A stretch of 63,662 nucleotides of DNA. Origin: Prevotella sp. (lineage in GTDB: Bacteria > Bacteroidota > Bacteroidia > Bacteroidales > Bacteroidaceae). The notes beneath the pieces are model-generated. The model searched no databases, had not been told where the DNA came from, and saw only the letters and a program-made list of their open reading frames with translations. The translations under genes were made by a program, and so were the position numbers. This document shows, one piece after another, positions 16,834 to 24,820 of the stretch (positions are counted from its first letter, which is position 1; every line of letters begins with the position of its first letter). The stretch covers positions 1 to 63,662 of the forward strand of contig JAEEHW010000149.1 of NCBI GenBank assembly GCA_016281055.1, written 5' to 3'.

Positions 16834-17649
16834 ATGAAAAAAGTTGTTTTACTAATAACGGCATTCATCTTTGCCATTACAGCTAATGCCCAGGGGTTAT
16901 CACTGTTGAGGAAATACGGTGCTAATTGGGGTAATGAAATCGTAACATGTAAGAACAAACCCAACGGTTACATCTATCGACTGCGTGAGGATATCCAGGC
17001 TAACGACCTTCCCTGGACTGCAGGAGATGGATACGAACTGTATATAGCCGAACCTATAAACATAGGATGGCTGGCTATGTATCGTCTGCCCACCAGCAGC
17101 GACAAATACAGTTTCATTGTTTCTCTATACAATGAGAAAAAGGAATTCATCAGCGGACACGACCTCTGTAATATTGCCAACAACCATTACTGTGAGGTAC
17201 AAGACGTAAGATGGGACGACAGCAACGGCTACCTGCTTTTCAACATGGCTTGTCCAAGTTATGCCTCAAGCATAAACGGCAAAGGAAGCAAACTATATTG
17301 CTATGACGTAAACAACGGATATATAGTATGGCAGACGGATTATCTGGTAAGTAACGACATCTTCATACTCAACGACGACTACGTATTCTGCTCATACGGC
17401 TTTACCAATGAAAAAGACTATCTATACATGCTTGACAAAAAGACAGGCAAGATGTACAGTAAGATTCTGATGCCGAAGAAAGTGCATTATATGGAGATAC
17501 AGTACAGAAACAACATGGAGGTTCTATACGTTGTAGATTACGACGACAATCTATACACATACGCCATACATGACAGAGGTATATACAACGCTCCAAAATC
17601 TACCACATCACAAGGAGCAAAATACCGTCCTCACGGAATGCGAAAATAA
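16834..17649 (+). CDS. Secreted protein of unknown function
   Basis: The 271-aa protein has a signal peptide (MKKVVLLITAFIFAITANAQ) ending in a typical AxA-Q site. The rest is rich in aromatic and polar residues and has repeated strand-like units such as YCYDVNNGYIVWQTDY and YMLDKKTGKMYSKI. Those resemble PQQ/WD-type beta-propeller blades but are too few and diverged to assign. It is likely periplasmic or surface exposed. It follows nth by 39 bp and precedes the thioesterase by 158 bp. I do not recognise the family. Confidence 0.75.
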   Translation: MKKVVLLITAFIFAITANAQGLSLLRKYGANWGNEIVTCKNKPNGYIYRLREDIQANDLPWTAGDGYELYIAEPINIGWLAMYRLPTSSDKYSFIVSLYNEKKEFISGHDLCNIANNHYCEVQDVRWDDSNGYLLFNMACPSYASSINGKGSKLYCYDVNNGYIVWQTDYLVSNDIFILNDDYVFCSYGFTNEKDYLYMLDKKTGKMYSKILMPKKVHYMEIQYRNNMEVLYVVDYDDNLYTYAIHDRGIYNAPKSTTSQGAKYRPHGMRK

Positions 17650-17737
17650 ATATCACCCACATATTATCAATGCTGGTGCGGATTATACTGAATCTGCACC
17701 AGTATTCTTGTATTAGTATAAATAGTTAAGAGAAAAC

Positions 17738-17768
17738 TTGTATGTTTGGAAATAAAATGCTAACTTTG
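17738..17768 (+). promoter_or_regulatory. Promoter of the acyl-ACP thioesterase gene
   Basis: TTG (17738-17740) and TAACTTTG (17761-17768) are spaced by 20 nt, the usual Bacteroidota sigma arrangement, 39 bp upstream of the ATG. Confidence 0.7.
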
Positions 17769-17807
17769 CATCTGCTTTTCAACAAAGTACTATAAAAACA
17801 TAATAAT

Positions 17808-18575
17808 ATGGAAATGGAAAAGACACGTCCACTGTACCACACTACTGCAAATGCCTTCCACTGTGACTTTGCAAAGAAACTGTGCATTGGTCATCTGGGC
17901 AACGACCTGCTCAACGCTTCAGACATGCACTCCACTGCACGCGGATTCGGCATGACATATCTGTGGACACAGAACAAGACATGGGTACTCTCACGTCTTG
18001 CACTGGAACTTGACGACATACCTGTGGAGCATGATGATTTTGTAATAGAGACCTGGGTAGAGAATGCCATGAAGTTCTTCACAAAACGAAACTGGGAGAT
18101 ACGCTCCGAAGACGGCAGCAAGATTTATGGCCATGCCAAGAGCATCTGGGCGATGATAGATACCGTGACACGCGAGCCACAAGACATACTCGCCATCAAT
18201 GACGGCAAGATAAATGAATATCTTTATCCTGAGAAGGAATGCCCGATTAAGGATGTGTCACGCGTCAAAACACCAGAAATGACAGATTACACAGAATTCA
18301 AAGTACTTTACGGAGACCTTGATGTGAACGGTCACCTCAATTCCATGCGTTATATAGACCATGTAATGGATATCTTTTCACCAGATTTCTATCTGTCTCA
18401 TCAGGTTCATCGTATAGAGATAGCATACGTGGCTGAAGGACACTGGGGCGACACCGTGCGCATATACCACAAGGAAGACGACAATGGAATGTATTATTTC
18501 CGCCTTGTACGTCATAATGAAGGCGATGAAGACACAGAATTGGCTCGTATAATGATGAATTTCAAAACAAAGTGA
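17808..18575 (+). CDS. Acyl-ACP thioesterase
   Basis: The 255-aa protein is a double hot-dog fold thioesterase that releases fatty acids from acyl carrier protein. The first half has TWVLSRLALELDDIP and the second the active-site block DVNGHLNSMRYIDHV, with Asn and His as the likely catalytic residues of the FatA/FatB type. A second ATG two codons in (MEKTRP) is an equally good start. In Bacteroides it commonly sits inside the ilv operon next to ilvC, and the same pairing is kept here without ilvD/B/N. It has its own promoter and so does ilvC. Confidence 0.9.
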   Translation: MEMEKTRPLYHTTANAFHCDFAKKLCIGHLGNDLLNASDMHSTARGFGMTYLWTQNKTWVLSRLALELDDIPVEHDDFVIETWVENAMKFFTKRNWEIRSEDGSKIYGHAKSIWAMIDTVTREPQDILAINDGKINEYLYPEKECPIKDVSRVKTPEMTDYTEFKVLYGDLDVNGHLNSMRYIDHVMDIFSPDFYLSHQVHRIEIAYVAEGHWGDTVRIYHKEDDNGMYYFRLVRHNEGDEDTELARIMMNFKTK

Positions 18576-18582
18576 ATAATTA

Positions 18583-18614
18583 TTTGTTTATTCAAAAATA
18601 AATTATTACCTTTG
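18583..18614 (+). promoter_or_regulatory. Promoter of ilvC
   Basis: TTTG (18583-18586) and TACCTTTG (18607-18614) are separated by exactly 20 nt, an almost ideal Bacteroidota promoter. Predicted start of RNA is near 18621, about 45 nt before the ATG. Confidence 0.8.
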
Positions 18615-18666
18615 CAGTTTGAAAAGTATAACAACTAGAAAATCCATATAAACAAAAGAAAAAACT

Positions 18667-19710
18667 ATGGCAAAAATGAATTTTGGTGGCGTTATCGAAG
18701 AGGTAATGACACGTGAGGAGTTCCCACTTGAGAAAGCTCGTGAGATCCTGAAAGATGAGACTATCGCAGTAATCGGTTATGGTGTGCAGGGCCCAGGCCA
18801 GGCATGCAACCTTCGTGACAATGGCTTCAACGTAATCGTTGGCCAGCGTCAGGGCAAGACATTCGAGAAAGCTGTCAACGACGGTTGGGTACCAGGCGAG
18901 ACACTGTTCTCTATCGAGGAAGCTGCCGACAAGGGCACAATCATTATGTGTCTGCTGTCTGACGCTGCTGTAATGTCTGTATGGCCTACACTGCAGAAAT
19001 ACCTTACACCTGGTAAGGCACTCTATTTCTCTCATGGTTTCGCCATCACATGGTCTGACCGCACAGGTTGCGTACCATCTAAGGATATCGACGTTATCAT
19101 GGTTGCTCCTAAGGGTTCTGGTACATCACTCCGCACCATGTTCCTTGAGGGTCGTGGCCTTAACTCTTCATACGCAGTATATAACGACGCAACAGGCAAG
19201 GCTCTTGACCGCACACTTGCTCTTGGTATCGGTATCGGCTCTGGCTACCTGTTCGAGACAACATTCCAGCGCGAGGCTACATCTGACCTCACTGGCGAGC
19301 GTGGCTCACTGATGGGTGCAATTCAGGGTCTGCTGCTTGCACAGTATGAGGTTCTCCGTGAGAACGGACACACTCCTTCTGAGGCATTCAATGAGACCGT
19401 TGAGGAGTTGACACAGTCACTCATGCCTCTCTTTGCTGAGAAGGGTATGGACTGGATGTATGCTAACTGCTCTACAACTGCACAGCGTGGTGCTCTCGAC
19501 TGGATGGGCCCATTCCACGATGCATGCAAGCCTGTAGTAGAGAAGCTCTACGCTTCTGTTAAGTCTGGTAACGAGGCACAGATTTCTATCGATGCAAACT
19601 CTAAGCCTGACTATCGCGTAGGTCTTGAGAAAGAGCTCAAGGCTCTCCACGACTCAGAGATGTGGCGTACTGCTGAGACTGTTCGCCAGCTCCGTCCAGA
19701 GAACAACTAA
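18667..19710 (+). CDS. ilvC: Ketol-acid reductoisomerase
   Basis: The 347-aa enzyme converts acetolactate or acetohydroxybutyrate to the dihydroxy acids of valine and isoleucine synthesis using NAD(P)H and Mg. The Rossmann loop is IGYGVQGPGQACNLRDNGFN with QRQGKTF after it. The C-terminal knotted domain has LTGERGSLMGAIQGLLLAQY and the metal-binding EETV-like segment NETVEELTQ. Length fits class I. Codon use is strongly biased, suggesting high expression. It has its own promoter and ends in two hairpins. No other ilv gene is in the window. Confidence 0.97.
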   Translation: MAKMNFGGVIEEVMTREEFPLEKAREILKDETIAVIGYGVQGPGQACNLRDNGFNVIVGQRQGKTFEKAVNDGWVPGETLFSIEEAADKGTIIMCLLSDAAVMSVWPTLQKYLTPGKALYFSHGFAITWSDRTGCVPSKDIDVIMVAPKGSGTSLRTMFLEGRGLNSSYAVYNDATGKALDRTLALGIGIGSGYLFETTFQREATSDLTGERGSLMGAIQGLLLAQYEVLRENGHTPSEAFNETVEELTQSLMPLFAEKGMDWMYANCSTTAQRGALDWMGPFHDACKPVVEKLYASVKSGNEAQISIDANSKPDYRVGLEKELKALHDSEMWRTAETVRQLRPENN

Positions 19711-19744
19711 TTTATAATGCAATAATAATTGCATAAATAATAAA

Positions 19745-19794
19745 TGCCGTAACACTTCTGTCTCACAAAGACTACAAGCGTTACGGTATTTTTT
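19745..19794 (+). terminator. Intrinsic terminator of ilvC
   Basis: TGCCGTAACACTT (19745-19757) pairs with AAGCGTTACGGTA (19776-19788) with one mismatch and one wobble, followed by TTTTTT. Confidence 0.85.
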
Positions 19795-19816
19795 ATGACA
19801 CCTAAAAGAAAAAAAA

Positions 19817-19860
19817 AAATCTCATTCTGTTTCTCTCAAGAGATAAACAGAATGAGATTT
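19817..19860. terminator. Bidirectional terminator between ilvC and cysK
   Basis: AAATCTCATTCTGTTT (19817-19832) and AAACAGAATGAGATTT (19845-19860) form a perfect 16-bp stem with a 12-nt loop. An A-run precedes it and T-rich sequence follows, so it can end transcripts from both convergent genes. Confidence 0.88.
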
Positions 19861-19880
19861 TCTTTGTCAGCTATTTATAA

Positions 19881-20825
19881 TCATAGTGGATATTCATCAA
19901 AAGCATAAAGCACTGTAGAAAGATAACGCTCGCCAGTATCTGGCAGCAAGGCAACAATCTTCTTGCCTTTATTTTCCGGACGCTTTGCCAACACAGTTGC
20001 AGCAAACGCAGCAGCACCAGAGGAAATACCTACAAGCAAACCTTCTTGCTGTGCCAACTCACGGCTTGTACGGATTGCATCATCATTATCAACATCAATT
20101 ACCTCGTCAATAATGTCGCCATTATAAGTCTTAGGCACAAATCCTGCTCCAATACCCTGAATCTTATGTGGACCACTGGGTTTTCCATTAAGAACGGCAG
20201 AAGTAGATGGTTCTACAGCATAAACCTTTACGTTAGGATTCTGCTCCTTCAGATACTTGCCAACACCTGAAACAGTACCACCAGTGCCTACGCCTGCTAC
20301 GAATATGTCAACCTGACCTTCAGTCTGATTCCATATTTCAGGACCTGTGGTTGCATAGTGCTTAGAAGGATTGGCCTCGTTCTCGAACTGCTGCAGTATT
20401 ACACTTCCTGGAATGGAATCACGCAATTCATTAGCAGCTTTAATGGCACCAGACATACCCTCTTTACCACTGGTCAAGCGAACTTCTGCGCCGTATGCCT
20501 TCACAAGGTTTCTACGTTCCACACTCATCGTTTCAGGCATGGTAAGAATAAGGTGATACCCTTTCACAGCACTGACAAGCGCCAGGCCTACACCAGTGTT
20601 ACCAGATGTCGGTTCTATAATTGTTGCACCAGGTTTCAAAATACCTTTTTTCTCCGCATCTTCAACCATTGCCAAAGCAATGCGATCCTTGACTGAACCA
20701 CCAGGGTTGAAAAACTCTACCTTGGCAATGACTGGAGTTTCAATACCTTTCTCTTTCGAGAATTTTCCAAGTTCCAAGAGCGGTGTGTTACCCACAAGCT
20801 CTGTAAGTGATTTAGAAATTGCCAT
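19881..20825 (-). CDS. cysK: Cysteine synthase A
   Basis: The 314-aa PLP enzyme makes cysteine from O-acetylserine and sulfide. Lys-46 in [12 protein letters not shown] is the PLP Schiff-base residue. [11 protein letters not shown] is the substrate-binding loop, and [14 protein letters not shown] binds the cofactor phosphate. [11 protein letters not shown] closes the C-terminal part. It follows metY by 60 bp on the same strand, with a leader AAAGAAAGGAATA that is nearly identical to the one before metY. Both genes use sulfide and are likely co-regulated. Confidence 0.96.
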   Translation of the reverse strand: MAISKSLTELVGNTPLLELGKFSKEKGIETPVIAKVEFFNPGGSVKDRIALAMVEDAEKKGILKPGATIIEPTSGNTGVGLALVSAVKGYHLILTMPETMSVERRNLVKAYGAEVRLTSGKEGMSGAIKAANELRDSIPGSVILQQFENEANPSKHYATTGPEIWNQTEGQVDIFVAGVGTGGTVSGVGKYLKEQNPNVKVYAVEPSTSAVLNGKPSGPHKIQGIGAGFVPKTYNGDIIDEVIDVDNDDAIRTSRELAQQEGLLVGISSGAAAFAATVLAKRPENKGKKIVALLPDTGERYLSTVLYAFDEYPL

Positions 20826-20885
20826 TTTTTTATTCCTTTCTTTTTTAACTGATTATACTTCTATTATATATAAATGATTATATCA

Positions 20886-22181
20886 TTAAATCTGTCCCAA
20901 TGCCTGTTCAATATCTGCCAATATGTCACTAATATTCTCCACACCTATTGACAATCTAACAGTGCTTGGAGTAATGTGCTGAGCTGCTAATTCCTCAGGA
21001 CTTAGCTGTGAGTGTGTAGTTGTATAAGGATGTATCACGAGTGACTTAACATCCGCAACATTTGCCAGCAAAGAGAATATCTTCAGAGAGTCTATAAACT
21101 TCCATGCATCCTCCTGTGTACCATTTATTTCAAATGTAAATATTGATCCAGCACCATTAGGGAAATACTTATTGTACAGAGCATTATCCTTATGTGATGA
21201 AAGTGAAGGATGAGATACGCTCTTAACTTTTGGATGTTTCTCAAGATACTCCACAACCTTCAAAGCATTTTCAACATGACGCTCTATTCTGAGAGGCAAA
21301 GTCTCCACACCCTGCAACAGTATCCAAGCGTTAAATGGTGAAATTGTTGCACCTGTATCTCTCAGTATCACCGCACGAATTCGTGTTACAAAAGCAGCTG
21401 CACCTGCGACATCTGCAAATATTGTGCCATGATATGACGGATCCGGCTTTGCAATAGTAGGATATTTGTCAGCATTAGCTTTCCAATCGAACTTTCCGCC
21501 ATCAACTATCACACCTCCAAGGCTTGAACCATGACCGCCAATGAACTTTGTTGCAGAATGAACCACAATATCAGCTCCATGCTCCAATGGACGTATCACC
21601 AATGGTGCAAATGTGTTGTCAACAATAAACACGATATTGTGTCTGTGTGCAACCTCAGCAATGGCGTCCAGGTTTGTTACATCAGAGTTAGGATTTCCAA
21701 ATGTCTCTGCATAAATGATTTTCGTGTTTGGCTGGATTGCCTTTTCCAGAGCATCAAGGTCGTTTACATTTACTATTGTATTACTTACGCCCTGATTAGC
21801 AAGAGTATGCGTAATGAGGTTGTATGAACCACCATAAAGATTGTCTGCAGCAACAATATGATCACCAACAGTAGCGATATTCTGCAATGCATATGTTATG
21901 GCTGCTGCACCAGAAGCTACTGCCAATCCTGCCACACCACCTTCAAGAGCCGCAACTCTGTCCTCGAAAACACTCTGAGTAGTGTTTGTCAATCGTCCAT
22001 AGATGTTACCGGCATCACGAAGACCGAAACGATCTGCTGCATGCTGAGAATTATGGAACACATAAGATGTGGTCTGATAAATAGGAACAGCGCGAGAGTC
22101 TGTTGTTGGGTCCGCTACTTCCTGGCCTACATGGAGGGCAAGTGTCTCTACGTGTAAGTTTGCAAATTTCTGTGTACTCAT
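20886..22181 (-). CDS. metY: O-acetylhomoserine sulfhydrylase (Cys/Met metabolism PLP enzyme)
   Basis: The 431-aa protein belongs to the gamma family of PLP enzymes. YQTTSYVF, NIYGRLTNTT and the cofactor lysine in HSATKFIGGHGSS (Lys-212) are typical, and its length is that of O-acetylhomoserine aminocarboxypropyltransferase, longer than MetB/MetC. It makes homocysteine from O-acetylhomoserine and sulfide. It heads the metY-cysK unit. A long upstream region with two candidate promoters and two palindromes separates it from the divergent lrp-like gene. A purine-rich AGAAAGGAATAA precedes the ATG. Confidence 0.92.
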   Translation of the reverse strand: MSTQKFANLHVETLALHVGQEVADPTTDSRAVPIYQTTSYVFHNSQHAADRFGLRDAGNIYGRLTNTTQSVFEDRVAALEGGVAGLAVASGAAAITYALQNIATVGDHIVAADNLYGGSYNLITHTLANQGVSNTIVNVNDLDALEKAIQPNTKIIYAETFGNPNSDVTNLDAIAEVAHRHNIVFIVDNTFAPLVIRPLEHGADIVVHSATKFIGGHGSSLGGVIVDGGKFDWKANADKYPTIAKPDPSYHGTIFADVAGAAAFVTRIRAVILRDTGATISPFNAWILLQGVETLPLRIERHVENALKVVEYLEKHPKVKSVSHPSLSSHKDNALYNKYFPNGAGSIFTFEINGTQEDAWKFIDSLKIFSLLANVADVKSLVIHPYTTTHSQLSPEELAAQHITPSTVRLSIGVENISDILADIEQALGQI

Positions 22182-22254
22182 ACTTGTTATTCCTTTCTTT
22201 TAAATTTATAATTATTTTTCTGTTTAATTTATTCTTTTGTGATGTTTGTGAGTG

Positions 22255-22262
22255 CAAAATTA
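22255..22262 (-). promoter_or_regulatory. Proximal metY -7 element
   Basis: The minus strand reads TAATTTTG, a TAnnTTTG match, 73 bp upstream of the metY ATG. The -33 position is occupied by the TGGGAAATCCCA palindrome and not by TTG. Confidence 0.55.
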
Positions 22263-22427
22263 CTGCATTTTCCTGAACTGGGAAATCCCATGTATATGGT
22301 ATTCTGCATACCGCTTTTATGGCGCACAATCAGCAACTCGCTGTTTCTTAGATTATTACAGAATATTATACTACATATATAAAATATACCCCATAAGTAT
22401 CTTCTGATTAAATAATCTTTTCAACTG

Positions 22428-22458
22428 CAAAATTACAACATTTAGAAATATCTACCAA
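22428..22458 (-). promoter_or_regulatory. Distal metY promoter
   Basis: On the minus strand TTG (22458-22456) and TAATTTTG (22435-22428) are spaced by 20 nt. It would give a leader of about 240 nt. Confidence 0.5.
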
Positions 22459-22595
22459 GAGTTTTAAAATATTTGGAAAATATATCCATCAACACCTATA
22501 TACACAGAAAATACGCAAACAAACCGACAACTTTTCCCCTTATATGCAGAAAAAGCATTTTTGAAGACTCTATTATAGATTTTTATGCCAATATA

Positions 22596-22627
22596 TTTGT
22601 ATATTATAGAAAAACACACTAACTTTG
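22596..22627 (+). promoter_or_regulatory. Promoter of the Lrp/AsnC gene
   Basis: TTTG (22596-22599) and TAACTTTG (22620-22627) with a 20-nt spacer. Because RNA should start near 22634, the ATG at 22670 is the start and any earlier in-frame start is ruled out. Confidence 0.78.
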
Positions 22628-22669
22628 CAACGATATATAGAAAAGAGGTCTATATCATTCATATTTATC

Positions 22670-23152
22670 ATGACGGAAAAGATTATCACACAAGAAAAAC
22701 TCGACGAAAAAGACATTCTTATTCTGCGCACGCTGCAACAAAATGCGAAACTAACGACAAAGCAGGTTGCCGCTGAGTGTCACCTCAGCCTCACACCTGT
22801 ATTTGAAAGAATAAGACGACTGGAGAACGAAGGATATATCAAGCGATATATCACAGTACTTGATGCAGAAAAACTGCACAGAGGCTTCATTGTGTTCTGC
22901 AGTGTAAAATTGGCACAGATGAACAAATCTGTGGCGGAGGATTTCTGCAACAGAATTAAAGATATACCAGAGGTAACAGAATGTTACAATATATCAGGAA
23001 AATTTGACTACCTCCTTAAAGTACACTCGCCAAACATGAAATACTATCAGGAATTCATACTAAATGTTTTGGGAGCCATCCCAAGTTTGGGTTCCCTCGA
23101 AAGTACTTTCGTCATGGAAGAGATTAAGCACCATTTCGGCATTACCATCTGA
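22670..23152 (+). CDS. Lrp/AsnC family transcriptional regulator
   Basis: The 160-aa protein starts MTEKIITQEKLDEKD. Residues 10-70 form the AsnC-type helix-turn-helix (LDEKDILILRTLQQNAKLTT then VAAECHLSLTPVFERIRRLE). Residues 75-155 form the RAM ligand-binding/oligomerisation domain, with GKFDYLLKV in the usual place. It is divergent from metY-cysK across 488 bp, so control of sulfur amino acid genes is likely; the ligand is unknown. The FAD oxidoreductase starts 46 bp after its stop on the same strand. Confidence 0.93.
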   Translation: MTEKIITQEKLDEKDILILRTLQQNAKLTTKQVAAECHLSLTPVFERIRRLENEGYIKRYITVLDAEKLHRGFIVFCSVKLAQMNKSVAEDFCNRIKDIPEVTECYNISGKFDYLLKVHSPNMKYYQEFILNVLGAIPSLGSLESTFVMEEIKHHFGITI

Positions 23153-23198
23153 TACACCACCGTACATTATATAATTCTCGCTACTCAACAATTCAAAG

Positions 23199-24782
23199 AT
23201 GATAAAAGAAATCAATATTCGAATATTGCCACATATCGCTTTTGACGAAGCGAACCTAAAAGAACACATAAGCTGTGAACTGGGCATAAATCTTAATTCT
23301 ATATGCCACATACGCACATTGAAGAAAAGCATTGATGCACGACAAAGACAGGTTTTCATCAATCTGACTCTTAGAATATATATCAACGAAGAACCAACAG
23401 ACGAAACATTCACCAGGACCGAATACCCTGACGTACAAAAAGGAAAACAAGTTATCGTTGTAGGTGAAGGCCCTTGTGGATTATTTGCTGCTCTAAAATT
23501 GATAGAATGCGGACTACGCCCCATAATAATAGAACGAGGCAAAGATGTAAGGGAGCGTAAGAAAGACCTGGCAAAGATAAAGCATTCACAACAAGTTGAC
23601 AACGAATCAAATTACTGTTTCGGCGAAGGAGGAGCTGGTGCTTACTCTGATGGAAAACTATACACACGCAGTAAGAAACGTGGCGATACAAATCATATAC
23701 TCAATGTTTTCTGTCAGTTTGGTGCTTCTTGCAACATTCTCAGCGATGCACATCCACATATAGGAACAGACAGGTTGCCTATCGTGATAGAAAACATGCG
23801 CAACCAAATAATCAAATGTGGTGGGGAGGTTCATTTTCAAACGAAAATGACTCGGTTGCTCATAACGAACGATAAATGTGAAGGAATAGCGGCAATAACA
23901 TCAACTGGAGAAGAAAAAGAATATCATGGTCCTGTAATACTGGCTACAGGACACAGTGCAAGGGATGTATACCGCTATCTTTCATCAGCAGATATAGAAA
24001 TGGAAGCCAAAGGCATTGCCGTTGGCGTAAGGTTAGAGCATCCATCACATCTTATCGACCAAATACAATACCACAACAAACAAGGACGAGGAAAATATCT
24101 GCCTGCTGCAGAATATTCTTTTGTCACTCAAGTGGATGGACGCGGTGTTTACTCTTTCTGTATGTGTCCGGGAGGTTTCGTAATACCTGCAGCAACAGAC
24201 AAGGAGCAAATTGTAGTGAATGGAATGTCGCCCAGCAGTCGTGGAGGAAAATGGAGCAACTCTGGAATGGTAGTAGAAGTAAGGCCAGAGGATATTCGTG
24301 ACGACGGAAATACTGACGAAGCATTGAAAGTCATGCTCTTTCAGGAAAAATTAGAGAAAGAATGTTGGTTGCAAGGAAACATGAAACAGACTGCTCCCGC
24401 ACAACGTATGGGAGATTTCGTGAAGGGAAAACTGAGTTACGACCTGCCAAAAAGTAGTTATGCACCTGGACTAATCTCTTCCCCACTCCACTTCTGGATG
24501 CCAAAAGGGATTTCCACAAGATTACAAAAAGGCTTTGAATATTTTGGAAAGCAACGTCGTGGTTTCCTTACAAACGAAGCATTAATGATCGGTGTTGAAA
24601 CACGCACTTCTGCACCAATAAGAATATTGCGAAACAACGAAACTCTACAACATATAAGAATAAATGGGCTTTTCCCCGCTGGTGAAGGTGCAGGTTTTGC
24701 TGGCGGAATAGTATCTGCCGGCATCGATGGAGAAAGAGCAGCAGAAATGGTCAGTGAATATCTTGGCACACCTTTTGCGTAA
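23199..24782 (+). CDS. FAD-dependent oxidoreductase (COG2509-like)
   Basis: The 527-aa protein has an N-terminal domain of about 85 residues, then a dinucleotide-binding Rossmann motif VIVVGEGPCGLFAALKLIE. The block NYCFGEGGAGAYSDGKLYT and the C-terminal FPAGEGAGFAGGIVSAGIDG fit the NAD/FAD-utilising dehydrogenase family widespread in Bacteroidota and Firmicutes. No specific reaction is known to me. It lies between the Lrp-type regulator and htpG with 46- and 38-bp gaps, so it is probably co-transcribed with one or both. Confidence 0.87.
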   Translation: MIKEINIRILPHIAFDEANLKEHISCELGINLNSICHIRTLKKSIDARQRQVFINLTLRIYINEEPTDETFTRTEYPDVQKGKQVIVVGEGPCGLFAALKLIECGLRPIIIERGKDVRERKKDLAKIKHSQQVDNESNYCFGEGGAGAYSDGKLYTRSKKRGDTNHILNVFCQFGASCNILSDAHPHIGTDRLPIVIENMRNQIIKCGGEVHFQTKMTRLLITNDKCEGIAAITSTGEEKEYHGPVILATGHSARDVYRYLSSADIEMEAKGIAVGVRLEHPSHLIDQIQYHNKQGRGKYLPAAEYSFVTQVDGRGVYSFCMCPGGFVIPAATDKEQIVVNGMSPSSRGGKWSNSGMVVEVRPEDIRDDGNTDEALKVMLFQEKLEKECWLQGNMKQTAPAQRMGDFVKGKLSYDLPKSSYAPGLISSPLHFWMPKGISTRLQKGFEYFGKQRRGFLTNEALMIGVETRTSAPIRILRNNETLQHIRINGLFPAGEGAGFAGGIVSAGIDGERAAEMVSEYLGTPFA

Positions 24783-24820
24783 TTAGCGAGAAGAATTAAC
24801 ACTTCAAACAATATAAAAAA

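Larger units (their letters stand above)
22182..22669. other. Long divergent regulatory region between metY and the Lrp gene
   Basis: These 488 bp hold no gene. Besides the promoters listed separately there are two short palindromes: TGGGAAATCCCA at 22279-22290 and GGTATTCTGCATACC at 22298-22312 (5-bp arms, central 5 nt). They fall just upstream of the proximal metY -7 box and within the leader of the distal promoter. I tried to see a SAM riboswitch in the metY leader and did not recognise one. Confidence 0.6.

Noticed and set aside
22051..22329. 92-codon minus-strand frame upstream of and overlapping metY
   Set aside because: It runs out of frame into metY, starts upstream of the proximal promoter and has no family resemblance; not a credible leader peptide.
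22182..22430. SAM riboswitch before metY
   Set aside because: I looked for the conserved core in the leader on the minus strand and saw only short unrelated hairpins.
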